Shown: positions 33,009-42,172, numbered from the stretch's first letter. The stretch: DNA of 64,000 nucleotides from JACVRW01 sp963803245 (GCA_963803245.1 CAWDLI010000001.1:186001-250000); one strand, 5' to 3'. Numbers and translations: made by a program. The notes: a model not told the origin generated them from the letters alone.

Positions 33009-33914
33009 ATGCCCGAGTCCACCCGCACGCCGCTCTCGATGGGAGACCCGGAGCCCCCGAGCCCGGTGGGCGCTCGGCTCCCGGCCGTGCGCAAGGAGGA
33101 GCTCAGGCGCCATCTCCCCGGCGTCGAGCCCGACCGCCGCCTCACCGACTGGGGGCGCTCGGAACGTATCGAGGGCCTGATGGACCGCACCCTCTACGAC
33201 TTCTTCTACCGCTACTGGTTCAGGGCCGAGGTGGAGGGGATCGAGAACGTGCCGTCCGCCGGCGGCGCACTGCTCGTGTCGAACCACTCGGGCGCGCTAC
33301 CGCCCGACGCGGCGATGATCGCCAAGTCGATCCGCGAGGAGCACGCTCACCCGCGCCCGCTGAACATCACCGTCGAGCACTTCTTCAAGGGCTACCCGGG
33401 CTTCTCGATGCTGATCCCGAAGATCGGGTGCGTGCCGGCGCACCCCGCGAACGTGCACAGGCTCCTCTACGACGAGGAGCAGCTTGTGCTCGTGTTCCCC
33501 GAGGGGCGCAAGGGCACCGAGAAGCTCTACAAGGACCGCTACCGGCTGCGGCGCTTCGGGCGCGGCGGCTTCGTGGAGGCGGCCATGCGCGCCCAGGTGC
33601 CGGTGGTGCCGGTGTGCGTGGTGGGCGCGGAGGAAGCCGCTCCCGTGTTCGCGAGCTCCGGGTTCCTCAGGCGCGTGACCGGTCTTCTCTACTTTCCGAT
33701 CACGCCCACGTTCCCGCACCTCGGGCCGCTCGGCATGCTCGGTTACCTGCCCGCCAAGTTCCGCATCCGCTTCCTCGAGCCGATCCGCTTCGACGAGGAG
33801 GGCCTGCACGAGGACAAGGCGCTCGTGCAGACCATGGCCCACGAGGTTCGAGCGCGAATCCAGGAGGGCCTCTGGGACATGCTGGCCACCCGCAAGTCGG
33901 TCTGGTTCGGATGA
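33009..33914 (+). CDS. Lysophospholipid/glycerol acyltransferase-family protein
   Basis: The 301-residue protein has acyltransferase block I VSNHSGALPPDAA (His and Asp) and block III FPEGRKGTEK, as in the PlsC/LPLAT superfamily, with longer spacing between His and Asp as in the MGAT-like branch. It likely acylates a lipid at the inner membrane face. Its stop overlaps the next gene start (ATGA). Confidence 0.85.
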   Translation: MPESTRTPLSMGDPEPPSPVGARLPAVRKEELRRHLPGVEPDRRLTDWGRSERIEGLMDRTLYDFFYRYWFRAEVEGIENVPSAGGALLVSNHSGALPPDAAMIAKSIREEHAHPRPLNITVEHFFKGYPGFSMLIPKIGCVPAHPANVHRLLYDEEQLVLVFPEGRKGTEKLYKDRYRLRRFGRGGFVEAAMRAQVPVVPVCVVGAEEAAPVFASSGFLRRVTGLLYFPITPTFPHLGPLGMLGYLPAKFRIRFLEPIRFDEEGLHEDKALVQTMAHEVRARIQEGLWDMLATRKSVWFG

Positions 33915-35437
33915 CTCCATCGCGACGGATCCTGGTGACAGGCCTGTCGACCTACTGGGGCGGACGGCTCGCCCAAGCGCTCGAGGCCTTCGACGAGGTG
34001 GAGGCCGTGATCGGCGTGGACAACGAGGAGCCGCACGTCGAGCTCGAGCGCACCGAGTACGTGAAGGTCGGCACGCAGCACGCGCTGCTCCGGCGCGTGG
34101 TCGAGGCCGCGGAGATCGACACCGTGGTGGACACCCGCCTGGTGGTCGACTCGAGCACCACGACGCCCGCCAAGGCGCACGAGAACAACGTGATCGGGAC
34201 GATGAACATCCTCGCCGCCTGCAGCGGCGCCGACTCGCCGGTGCGCAAGGTGGTGTTCAAGTCCTCGGCCCACTACTACGGATGCGAGCAGGACGATCCA
34301 GCCTTCTTCGACGAGAGCATGCCGCGCTCGCATCGGCCGGGCACGAGCATCGAGCGGGACGTGGTGGAGGCCGAGGCGTCGATCGGGGACTTCGCCGAGA
34401 AGAACCCGGACGTGGCCGTGACGGTCCTGCGCTTCGCGAACGTGCTGGGCCCGAGCGTGCGGACCTCGCACATCGGGCTCTTCTCGCTTCCGGCCGTGCC
34501 GATGATCCTGGGCTTCGACCCTCGCTACCAGTTCGTGCACGAGGACGACGTGGTCCACGCGCTGGAGCACGCCGTGGGACGCGGAATTCCCGGCGTGTAC
34601 AACGTGGCGGGCGACGGCGTGCTCGCGCTCAGCGAGGTGGCGGGGCTTCTGGGCAAGCCCTACGCCCCGATCCTGCCCCCCTGGGGCACCGGCCTCGCCG
34701 CCGCGGCCCTGCGGCGCGTGGGAGTGCGGATCCCCCCAGAGGCCATGAATCAGCTGCGCTTCGGCCGCGGCCTCGACAACCGCCGCTACAAGGCAGCGGG
34801 CTTCCACTACCAGCACACAAGCCGCGAGGCGGTGCTCAAGCTCGGCGAGCACCTTCGGCTCACCCCTCTGATGCGCGGCGGCCCGGAGCCCTACCGGTAC
34901 GAGCGCGAGGTGGAGGAGTTCCTGCGCTGGAGCCCGCACGTGCGCAGCGCCCGCGACGCGCAGGGGCAGGCGCTCAGCCGCTCCCAGCTCGTGGAGCTCC
35001 AGCGCCTGCTCGCCGGCTTCGACCTCGATGCCGACCCGGGGGAAGGGCCCGAGGAGCATGAGCGCCGTCAGGCCGTGGTGGAGGAGCAGGCGGGCGAGGC
35101 CCGGCGCGTGGCCGACGAGGCGATCGAGCGGGCTGCCAGGGCCGAGCGCCGCGTGGCAGAAGCGCTCGAAGACCCGCGCGAGCGGGCCCAAACCGCGCGC
35201 GAGCCGGCGCCGCCGGCCGCTCCCGTGGCGGTCGAGGAGCCGCCTCCGGTGGCCGCCCCCGGCGCGCCGGTGGAGCATTACGACGACCTGGCCGCCGAAG
35301 AGGTGATCGCGCTGCTCGGGTCGCTCGAGGCCGACGACCTGGCCGCCCTGCGCGAGCACGAGCGCGATCACGCCCAACGGGACGGGGTGCTGGCGGCGAT
35401 CGACTCGGTCCTGGCCCGGTCCGGACCCCTCACCTAA
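33911..35437 (+). CDS. NAD-dependent epimerase fused to a C-terminal helical domain
   Basis: Residues 1 to about 325 are an extended SDR epimerase/dehydratase (VTGLSTYWGGRLAQAL start, later SSAHYYG, but the YxxxK motif is not obvious). Residues about 360-508 are charged, Ala/Pro-rich and helical, ending in a helical pair YDDLAAEEVIALLGSLEADDL...VLAAIDSVL. ATG 33911 overlaps the acyltransferase stop. The end module resembles one in the protein at 48441-48950. Substrate unknown; a lipid or sugar role is inferred from the coupled acyltransferase. Confidence 0.8.
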   Translation: MTPSRRILVTGLSTYWGGRLAQALEAFDEVEAVIGVDNEEPHVELERTEYVKVGTQHALLRRVVEAAEIDTVVDTRLVVDSSTTTPAKAHENNVIGTMNILAACSGADSPVRKVVFKSSAHYYGCEQDDPAFFDESMPRSHRPGTSIERDVVEAEASIGDFAEKNPDVAVTVLRFANVLGPSVRTSHIGLFSLPAVPMILGFDPRYQFVHEDDVVHALEHAVGRGIPGVYNVAGDGVLALSEVAGLLGKPYAPILPPWGTGLAAAALRRVGVRIPPEAMNQLRFGRGLDNRRYKAAGFHYQHTSREAVLKLGEHLRLTPLMRGGPEPYRYEREVEEFLRWSPHVRSARDAQGQALSRSQLVELQRLLAGFDLDADPGEGPEEHERRQAVVEEQAGEARRVADEAIERAARAERRVAEALEDPRERAQTAREPAPPAAPVAVEEPPPVAAPGAPVEHYDDLAAEEVIALLGSLEADDLAALREHERDHAQRDGVLAAIDSVLARSGPLT

Positions 35438-35636
35438 TGCCCTAGGCGGTAGTTCGAGCGCACCTTCCCGGCGTCTGGACGTGCGTGACGGTCGTCGGCG
35501 ACCTCGCCGGACTCACGTACGACTCCGGCCACCGCCACCCGCGCCCAGCCACTCGGGAAGCTGAAGCCGACCTTCCGCCTCAGGACATTGGCGCGCAAGC
35601 GCGGCTGCAGGCTCGTCTGGCGCCCTGACCGCGCCC

Positions 35637-35642
35637 TAGACT
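35637..35642 (+). promoter_or_regulatory. -10 element TAGACT for the L,D-transpeptidase gene
   Basis: Thirty-three bases separate it from ATG 35676. It is the only clear signal I see in the 238-base gap 35438-35675. Confidence 0.45.
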
Positions 35643-35675
35643 CTGCAGACGCGGCATCGACGCCGCGTTGTCGCC

Positions 35676-36710
35676 ATGAAGCAGAGGTCGCTCATCTTCG
35701 TTGTCGTGCTGGTTGTCGCCCTGCTGGGCGGCACGGTCGCGGCCGTGGCCTACGACAGCTCGCGTGACGACCTGATCGCCTCCGGAGTGACCGTCGCGGG
35801 CGTGGATGTCGGCGGCATGCGCGCCCGCCAGGCGCAGAGGATCATCGCCCGGGAGCTGCGCGCTCCGCTCAGCCGTCCCGTGGCGGTGATGCACGGCGAC
35901 TGGCGCTTCGAGCTAAGCGCGCGCCAGGCCGGCGTGGAGGCCGACGTTCAGGGCATGGTCGACGAGGCGCTCGAGGCGAGCCGCGAGGGCAGCATCGTCA
36001 GCCGGGTGGCCCGCGACCTCACCGGCGGCGACGAGAACGCCCAGATCCCGCCGCGCGTCACCTACTCGCGGGCGGCCGTGGAACAGCTGGTGGAGCGGGT
36101 GGTCACGCGCGTGAACCGGCCGCCTCAGGACGCGAAGATCGAGTTCCCGTCGCTCGACCGGGTCAAGGAGCAGCCCGGCTGGAAGGTCGACGCGGCCGCG
36201 CTCGAGCAGCGCGTGGAGCAGGCGCTGAGCGTCCCTGGCGTGGATCGGCGGGTCGACGCCCCCGTGGAGCGGCTCCAGCCGAAGGTGACCCGCGCGCAGC
36301 TCGCGCGGAAGTACCCGGTCCTGCTCGTGGCCGACAGGAACAACTTCAAGCTGCGCCTCTACAAGAAGCTGCGGCTCTCGCACACCTACACCGTGGCGGT
36401 CGGCGCGCTCGGGTTCGACACCCCGGCGGGGATGTACCACATCCAGAACAAGGCGATCGACCCCGCCTGGCACGTTCCGCAGAGCGACTGGGCCGGCGAC
36501 CTCGCCGGCACCGTGGTTCCCGGGGGCGTGCCCGACAATCCGCTCAAGGCACGCTGGATGGGCATCTTCGACGGCGCGGGCATCCACGGCACCGACCAGA
36601 CCTACTCGCTCGGGAGCGCCGCCTCGCACGGCTGCATCCGGATGGCGGTGCCGGACGTGATCGAGCTGTACGACCAGGTTCCGGTCGGCGCACCGATCTA
36701 CATCGCCTGA
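35676..36710 (+). CDS. L,D-transpeptidase (YkuD) with peptidoglycan-binding domain
   Basis: The enzyme makes 3-3 cross-links in peptidoglycan outside the membrane. The 344-residue protein has an N-terminal membrane anchor (residues 4-25), a PG_binding_4-like region (about 30-215) and a YkuD domain (about 220-344) with HGTDQTYSLGSAASHGCIR, whose Cys320 is the nucleophile and His318 a partner. No terminator is visible before the convergent small gene, which overlaps its last 13 bases. Confidence 0.93.
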   Translation: MKQRSLIFVVVLVVALLGGTVAAVAYDSSRDDLIASGVTVAGVDVGGMRARQAQRIIARELRAPLSRPVAVMHGDWRFELSARQAGVEADVQGMVDEALEASREGSIVSRVARDLTGGDENAQIPPRVTYSRAAVEQLVERVVTRVNRPPQDAKIEFPSLDRVKEQPGWKVDAAALEQRVEQALSVPGVDRRVDAPVERLQPKVTRAQLARKYPVLLVADRNNFKLRLYKKLRLSHTYTVAVGALGFDTPAGMYHIQNKAIDPAWHVPQSDWAGDLAGTVVPGGVPDNPLKARWMGIFDGAGIHGTDQTYSLGSAASHGCIRMAVPDVIELYDQVPVGAPIYIA

Positions 36711-36988
36711 GCGCCGTCCACGCCGATCTGGTCGATCGGGACCTCCTCCCAGCCCTGTTCTTCCAAGAGGGTCTGGCGACCGATGTGTCGAATGCAGAGT
36801 GTGCCGATGTATATCCCGCGCACAGGCTTCCGCAGCACCGCGTACCACATCGTGGAGGCGTCGCTGGGTCCCTGGATCGCATGCCAGGGGGCGACGGGAC
36901 GGTGGGTCGGGTCAGTCAGTCCGGCCTCCGCCAGCTGATTCCGTGTGGCCACCCTTCCGTCCTGCGTGTTGACGAAGAACACTCCCAC
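36698..36988 (-). CDS. Small hypothetical protein convergent with the L,D-transpeptidase
   Basis: The 96-residue frame has GC-rich third codon positions and a balanced composition (RNQLAEAG, TMWYAVLRKPVRGIYIGTLCIRHIGRQ), so I take it as a real gene. GTG 36988 is chosen because TAGCCT lies eight bases upstream; GTG 36994 is possible. No family recognised. It overlaps the ldt end on one side and the presumed xerC start on the other. Confidence 0.5.
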   Translation of the reverse strand: MGVFFVNTQDGRVATRNQLAEAGLTDPTHRPVAPWHAIQGPSDASTMWYAVLRKPVRGIYIGTLCIRHIGRQTLLEEQGWEEVPIDQIGVDGAQAM

Positions 36989-37889
36989 TTCCACAGAGGC
37001 TAATTGGGCCGCGGCGCTGGCCGGCTTCGACGCCTGGCAGCGCGCCCGCGGCATGGGCGAGCGCACCCGCCGCGCGTACGGCGTGGACCTGGCGCAGCTC
37101 GCCGACTGGGCGGCCGCGCAGGACCTGGCGCCGGAGGTACTGGGCCATCGCGAGCTGCGCCGCTTCGCCGGCGTGCTGTCGGAGCGCGGTTCCTCGCGCT
37201 CCACGATCGGACGCAAGCTGGCCGCCTTTCGCGCCTTCTACCGCCACCTGGTCGAGCGCGGGAGCCTCGAGGCGAACCCCGGCGATCTCGTCGCGTCACC
37301 GCGGCGCGACTCGTATCTGCCGCGTGTGCTCAGGAGCGGGGAGGTCTCGGAGCTGCTCGAGCGCGTGCCCGTGATCGGGCCTCTCGACGTCCGTGACCGT
37401 GCGCTCTTCGAGCTGGCTTACTCGGCGGGCCTGCGGGCACAGGAGCTCGTGGATCTGGACGTGGACGCGATCGACCCGGACGCCGAGGAGGTGCGTGTGG
37501 AGGGCAAGGGCGGAAAGACGAGGGTGATCCCGGCCGGAGAGCCCGCGTGGCGGGCGCTCGAGCGCTACCTCGAACGCGCGCGACCTGCCCTGTCCGAGGC
37601 CGGAGAGGGCGAGCGAGCGCTGTTCCTGTCGAAGACCGGCCGCCGGCTCTCAACCTCGGACGTACGCCGCCGGCTGGGGCTCCAGGCACGGCGAGTGGCG
37701 CTCCAGGGCGGTGTGTCCCCGCACACGCTCAGGCACTCGTTCGCCACGCACATGCTGGAGGGAGGCGCCGACCTCCGGACCATCCAGGAGCTGCTCGGCC
37801 ACGCATCCGTCAGCACGACCCAGACGTACACTCGGGTAGAGTCGAAGCGCCTCAAGTCCGTGTACTCGCGCGCCCACCCACGCGCCTAA
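36945..37889 (+). CDS. xerC: Tyrosine recombinase XerC/XerD-like
   Basis: Xer recombinases resolve chromosome dimers at dif. The protein (up to 314 residues) has the core-binding domain (WQRARGMGERTRRAYGVDL) and all catalytic residues: Arg in SAGLRAQEL, Lys in EGKGGKTR, HTLRHSFATHML (His, Arg), LLGHASVSTT (His) and the Tyr in TQTYTRV. The start is unsure: GTG 36945 is used, but GTG 36966 or TTG 36969 would shorten it by about eight residues. whiG follows 15 bases later, as in actinomycetes. Confidence 0.9.
   Translation: MATLPSCVLTKNTPTSTEANWAAALAGFDAWQRARGMGERTRRAYGVDLAQLADWAAAQDLAPEVLGHRELRRFAGVLSERGSSRSTIGRKLAAFRAFYRHLVERGSLEANPGDLVASPRRDSYLPRVLRSGEVSELLERVPVIGPLDVRDRALFELAYSAGLRAQELVDLDVDAIDPDAEEVRVEGKGGKTRVIPAGEPAWRALERYLERARPALSEAGEGERALFLSKTGRRLSTSDVRRRLGLQARRVALQGGVSPHTLRHSFATHMLEGGADLRTIQELLGHASVSTTQTYTRVESKRLKSVYSRAHPRA
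36997..37002 (-). promoter_or_regulatory. -10 element TAGCCT (minus strand) for the small hypothetical gene
   Basis: Eight bases separate it from GTG 36988. It lies inside the xerC reading frame. Confidence 0.4.
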
Positions 37890-37904
37890 CCGGAAAGACC
37901 GTTC

Positions 37905-38696
37905 GTGGAGACGAACCTCAAGGCGATCGAGCTAAGAGACCTGTGGCGCCGTTACAAGGACGAGCGCGACGAGAAGGCGCGCGAGCGCCTCGTTATCGCG
38001 TACTCGCCGCTCGTCAAGTACGTCGCCGGCCGCATGTCGAGCGGCCTGCCCTCGCACGTGGAGGAGTCGGACCTCATCTCCTACGGGCTGCTCGGCCTGA
38101 TCTCGGCGATCGAGCGCTTCGAGCCGGAGCGCGAGATCAAGTTCGAGACCTTCGCGGTCACCCGCATCAAGGGCTCGATCATCGACGAGCTCAGGTCCCT
38201 CGACTGGGTGCCGCGCTCGGTCCGGACCAAGGCGCGTGAGATCGAGCGGGCCAACGCGAAGCTCGAGCACGAGCTCCACCGGGCGCCCACCGACAAGGAG
38301 ATGGCCTCGGCGCTCGAAACGACCGTGGAGGAGTTCCAGGAGTCGCTGGTGCGGATCTCGAACTCCTCGGTGGTGGCGCTCGACGAGCTCTGGACCGTGT
38401 CGGACGCGTCGGGCGACCAGGTGTCGCTGCTCGACACGATCCAGGATCCCCATGCGGCGGACCCCGCGCAGGAGATGGACACGACCGAGATGAAGGACCG
38501 GCTGGCCGACGCGATCGCGCGGCTGCCGGAGCGGGAGAAGCTCGTCGTCGCCCTCTACTACTACGAGAACCTGACCCTCCGAGAGATCGGCGAGGTGCTC
38601 GGAGTCACCGAGTCCCGCGTCTCCCAGCTGCACACCAAGGCCGTCCTGAGGCTCAAGTCCCGCCTCCAGGGCGACCCGTTGACCGAGCCGGACTAG
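37905..38696 (+). CDS. whiG: RNA polymerase sigma factor, WhiG/FliA type
   Basis: The 263-residue sigma factor has region 2 (LVKYVAGRMSSGLPSHVEESDLISYGLLGL, then FETFAVTRIKGSIIDELR), region 3 (PTDKEMASALE) and region 4 helix-turn-helix (YYYENLTLREIGEVLGVTESRVSQLH). This pattern is WhiG/FliA, which controls flagellar genes or, in Streptomyces, sporulation. No flagellar or sporulation genes lie in the window, so the regulon is unknown. GTG 37905 has GGAAAG upstream. Confidence 0.93.
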   Translation: METNLKAIELRDLWRRYKDERDEKARERLVIAYSPLVKYVAGRMSSGLPSHVEESDLISYGLLGLISAIERFEPEREIKFETFAVTRIKGSIIDELRSLDWVPRSVRTKAREIERANAKLEHELHRAPTDKEMASALETTVEEFQESLVRISNSSVVALDELWTVSDASGDQVSLLDTIQDPHAADPAQEMDTTEMKDRLADAIARLPEREKLVVALYYYENLTLREIGEVLGVTESRVSQLHTKAVLRLKSRLQGDPLTEPD

Positions 38697-38711
38697 AGGC
38701 GAGCCGGTTCC

Positions 38712-39926
38712 CTACGGGATCGTCGACCAGTCGGGAGACGTGTCGTTCGCCTCGTGCTCGGTCAGGTTCGTCTGCCCGCTGCCGTTGGCGTCCATCACGT
38801 AGATCTCACCCGCATCGTCTCCGCCGCGGAGCGAGTGGAAGGCGATCTTGCTGCCGTCCGCGGACCAGGTGGGATCGACGTCGAATTCCTCGTTGTCGGT
38901 GATATTGGTCTGGTCGGTGCCGTCCGCGTCCATGACGTAGATCTCCCAGTCGCCACCGTCAGGGAGGGCGCTGTAGGCGATCTTGTCGCCGTCCGGGGAC
39001 CAGGCGGGCTTGCCTTCACCGTCAGCGGGGTCCAGGGTGTTGGTGAGATTCGTCTCGTTGCTGCCGTCCGCGTCCATGACCCAGATGTCATCGATCCCGA
39101 GCTCGGGAGTGCTGTCCCGATTGGAGTTGAAGGCGATCTTGGTGCCGTCCGGCGACCACGCTGGGCGGGAGTCGACGTTGTCGGTCCCGACCTGGTTGGT
39201 GAGCGGCGACTGGTTGGAGCCGTCGGCGTCCATCACCCAGATCGAGCAGAACTCGCCGCAGCGGGTGAAGGCGATCTGATCGCCATCCGGGGACCAGGCG
39301 GGATCGCCGCCGCCGGCCGGGTCGTCGGTCAGGTTGGTCTGGTCGGTCCCATCCGGGTCCATCGCCCAGATCTGGCCGTCACGGTAGAACGCGATCCTGC
39401 TGCGGTCGGGCGACCACGCGGGCGTTGCCTCGGCCTCCGACTCGCTGTTGGTGAGGTTCTCGGCGTGGTTCCCACTCGAGTCCATGACCCAGATGTCGTA
39501 GCTCGTGTTGTCGCGGTTCGAGACGAACGCGATCAGCGAGCCGTCCGGCGCCGGGTCGGTAGTGAAGGTCCGGTGGTTGCTGCAGATCCTGGGTGGGCTC
39601 TCCTGGGCGTCCTTGACGCAGAACTGGAAGTGGTAAGTGGTGTCCGCGGTCAGACCGGTGACCGGCTCGGAGACCGGATGCGGTTCCTCGTCGCTGATGG
39701 CGATCGTTCCGTGCGGCGTCTCGGAGTCGTAGGCCTCCGTCACCCCGTAGCGCCACCAGTACTCGGTGTCACCGTCGAGATTCGAGTAGACGTTGCCGTG
39801 CAGCGTCGCGCCCGTGTCTGTCACGTCGCTCGTCTCGAGCGGCTCGCCGACAGCACACGCGGTCAGCCCCAGGACGAGCAGGCAGGGCAACAGCAATCCG
39901 GCACGGAGCGAGCGGCGAAGGGACAC
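38712..39926 (-). CDS. Lipoprotein with fibronectin-like domain and TolB-type beta-propeller
   Basis: The 404-residue protein starts with a lipoprotein signal peptide (lipobox LTAC, Cys24). An FNIII-like domain follows (about 28-110). From residue 130 on there are six PD40/WD40-like repeats with WSPDGxxIAF and IWVMDADGSNxTNLT, as in the TolB propeller, but no TolB N-terminal domain. A strong Shine-Dalgarno (GGGGAGG) precedes GTG 39926. It is convergent with whiG. Likely surface binding role. Confidence 0.85.
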   Translation of the reverse strand: MSLRRSLRAGLLLPCLLVLGLTACAVGEPLETSDVTDTGATLHGNVYSNLDGDTEYWWRYGVTEAYDSETPHGTIAISDEEPHPVSEPVTGLTADTTYHFQFCVKDAQESPPRICSNHRTFTTDPAPDGSLIAFVSNRDNTSYDIWVMDSSGNHAENLTNSESEAEATPAWSPDRSRIAFYRDGQIWAMDPDGTDQTNLTDDPAGGGDPAWSPDGDQIAFTRCGEFCSIWVMDADGSNQSPLTNQVGTDNVDSRPAWSPDGTKIAFNSNRDSTPELGIDDIWVMDADGSNETNLTNTLDPADGEGKPAWSPDGDKIAYSALPDGGDWEIYVMDADGTDQTNITDNEEFDVDPTWSADGSKIAFHSLRGGDDAGEIYVMDANGSGQTNLTEHEANDTSPDWSTIP

Positions 39927-39965
39927 TTGCGAACCTCCCCGGCGGTGGGATGCGAGTCCAGGGCA

Positions 39966-39971
39966 AACGTA
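39966..39971 (-). promoter_or_regulatory. -10 element TACGTT (minus strand) for the TolB-like lipoprotein
   Basis: It lies 39 bases before GTG 39926, giving a leader of about 33 bases that contains the Shine-Dalgarno. Confidence 0.4.
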
Positions 39972-40042
39972 ACCCCAGCAGCTGGAGGGAGCAAGCGGGG
40001 GCAGGGCCAAATTCCGCCAGTTGCGCGTATCGCACGGAGAGA

Positions 40043-40048
40043 TAGGCT
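40043..40048 (+). promoter_or_regulatory. -10 element TAGGCT for the EF-G2-like gene
   Basis: It lies 28 bases before ATG 40077, with a GGAAGGAG ribosome binding site between, so this message has a normal short leader. Confidence 0.5.
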
Positions 40049-40076
40049 GCCCTCGAACCTCGAGGGAAGGAGCGGG

Positions 40077-42152
40077 ATGGCGCACGAATCGCCGAAAAGG
40101 ATCCGCAACGTGGCCTTGCTCGGCCACCGGGGCAGCGGTAAGACGTCCGTGAACGAGGCGCTCTTGTTCGAAGCGGGCACGATCAACCGGCTGGGCTCGG
40201 TGGCTGACGGCACAACCGTCTCCGACGCGGCGTCGGACGAGAAGTCGCGCGAGATGTCGATCTCCGCGAGCCTCTCGTCGTTCCGCTGGGACGACCGCAA
40301 GATCAATCTCGTGGACACCCCCGGGGAGCCGAGCTTCCTCGCCGATGCGCTGGCGTCGCTGCGCGTGTGCGAGGGAGCCGTGTTCGTCGTGAACGGGGTG
40401 ATGGGCGTGGAGGTGACCACCGACCGCCTCTGGGAACGAGCCGACGAGCTCGGCCTCGCCAGGCTCATCTTCGTGAACATGCTCGACCGCGAGCGCGCGG
40501 ACTTCTTCCGCAGCCTCGAGTCGCTGAAGCAGGCATTCGGCCAGCACGTGGTGGCCACCGAGATCCCGATCGGCTCCGAGCACGAGCTCGAGGGCGTGAT
40601 CGACCTGGTGGACATGAAGGCCTACCGCTATGACGGCACCGGGCCCGGCGCCGCGCAGGAGATCGACATCCCCGAGGACCTGCGCGCGCGTGCCGACGAG
40701 TACAGGGAAAAGCTGATGGACGAGGTGGCGGAGGTCTCCGACGAGCTGATGGAGCGCTACCTCGACGGGCAGGAGATCTCCCACGAGGAGACCGTGAGCG
40801 CGCTCAAGACCGGGGTCACCGAAGGGCGCATCTTCCCCGTCACCTGCGGCGCCGCCACCCGCAACCTCGGGATCAACAGGCTGCTCGACGCGTTCGTGGA
40901 GGACCTTCCCTCGCCCGCCAAGAAGGGACCGGTGGAGCTCGACGGGATGACGCTCGAGCCGGACGAGTCGAAGGACATGGTGGCCTTCGTCTTCAAGACC
41001 CTGGCCGACCCGTTCGCCGGCCGCCTCAACCTGTTCCGCGTCTACCAGGGCGTGATCGGGCACGACAGCCAGGTGCACAACTGCAGGGCGCACGTGAAGG
41101 AGCGCGTCGGGCAGCTGCTGATGCCGCAGGGAAAGGACTCCGAGCACGCCGAGGAGTTCGGCCCGGGGGACATCGGCGCCGTGGCGAAGCTGAAGGAGAC
41201 CCGCGCGGGGGACGTGCTCTCGTCCAAGGACGCGGAGATCCCGCTGAGGATGCCCGAGATGCCCAGGCCGGTGATGGCGTTCGCGATCGAGGCCAAGGCC
41301 AAGGGCGACGAGGAGAAGATGGGCACCGCCCTGCGCCGCCTCCAGGAAGAGGACCCGACGATCGACTTCCACCGCGACCTGCAGACCGGCGAGCAGATCG
41401 TGGCCGGCCTCACCCAGATCCACGTGGAGGTCATCGTGGACCGGATGAAGGAGCGCTTCGGCGCCGAGGTGGAGCTGCATCCGCCGCGCGTGCCCTACCG
41501 CGAGATGATCAAGGGGAGCGCGAAGGCGCACGCTCGCTACAAGAAGCAGACGGGCGGTCGCGGCCAGTTCGCCGACTGCCATATCGAGATCGAGCCGGTC
41601 GGCCACGAGGAGACGCTCGAGTTCGTGAACGCCATCAAGGGCGGGGTGATCCCCGGCGGCTTCATCCCGGCAGTGGAGAAGGGCGTGCAAGAGGCGATGC
41701 AGGCCGGGGTCGTCGCGGGCTTCCCCGTGAAGGGGGTGCGCGTGCGGCTCTTCGACGGCCAGCACCACTCAGTGGACTCGTCGGAGATGGCATTCAAGAT
41801 CGCCGGCTCGATGGCGTTCAAGGACGCCATGCAGCACGCTCAGCCGGCGCTGATGGAGCCGATCATGACCGTGAGCGTGCTGGTGCCCGAGGACTGCGTT
41901 GGGGACGTGATCGGTGATCTGAACTCGCGTCGCGGGCGTCCGCTGGGCATGGAGCCGAAGGGCACGGTCACCGAGATCAAGGCCGAGGTGCCGATGGCAG
42001 AGCTGCTCGAGTACGCCCCCGATCTGCGCGCGATCACAGGCGGGCGCGGCGAGTACTCGATGGACCTGGCGCGCTACGAGGAGGTCCCCGCGCACGTGGC
42101 GCAGCAGGTTGTTGCGCGCGCCCAGGAGGCGCGCGAAGCCGTCAGGGCCTGA
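40077..42152 (+). CDS. Elongation factor G-like GTPase (EF-G2)
   Basis: The 691-residue protein has EF-G domain order I-V: P-loop GHRGSGKT (residues 16-23), switch II DTPGEPSF instead of DTPGHVDF, then G4 as NMLD instead of NKxD (Lys to Met), and C-terminal domains with GGRGQFAD and RRGRPLGMEPKG. These changes mark the EF-G2 paralogue rather than translational EF-G. It may act in ribosome recycling or on other ribosome states. ATG 40077 follows a good Shine-Dalgarno. Confidence 0.88.
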   Translation: MAHESPKRIRNVALLGHRGSGKTSVNEALLFEAGTINRLGSVADGTTVSDAASDEKSREMSISASLSSFRWDDRKINLVDTPGEPSFLADALASLRVCEGAVFVVNGVMGVEVTTDRLWERADELGLARLIFVNMLDRERADFFRSLESLKQAFGQHVVATEIPIGSEHELEGVIDLVDMKAYRYDGTGPGAAQEIDIPEDLRARADEYREKLMDEVAEVSDELMERYLDGQEISHEETVSALKTGVTEGRIFPVTCGAATRNLGINRLLDAFVEDLPSPAKKGPVELDGMTLEPDESKDMVAFVFKTLADPFAGRLNLFRVYQGVIGHDSQVHNCRAHVKERVGQLLMPQGKDSEHAEEFGPGDIGAVAKLKETRAGDVLSSKDAEIPLRMPEMPRPVMAFAIEAKAKGDEEKMGTALRRLQEEDPTIDFHRDLQTGEQIVAGLTQIHVEVIVDRMKERFGAEVELHPPRVPYREMIKGSAKAHARYKKQTGGRGQFADCHIEIEPVGHEETLEFVNAIKGGVIPGGFIPAVEKGVQEAMQAGVVAGFPVKGVRVRLFDGQHHSVDSSEMAFKIAGSMAFKDAMQHAQPALMEPIMTVSVLVPEDCVGDVIGDLNSRRGRPLGMEPKGTVTEIKAEVPMAELLEYAPDLRAITGGRGEYSMDLARYEEVPAHVAQQVVARAQEAREAVRA

Positions 42153-42172
42153 GCAGTCGGGCCACAGGCCCC

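Noticed and set aside
38712..41768. Very long minus-strand frame joining the TolB-like lipoprotein to the EF-G2 antisense
   Set aside because: The upstream part is antisense to EF-G2; the lipobox, Shine-Dalgarno and signal peptide place the start at 39926.
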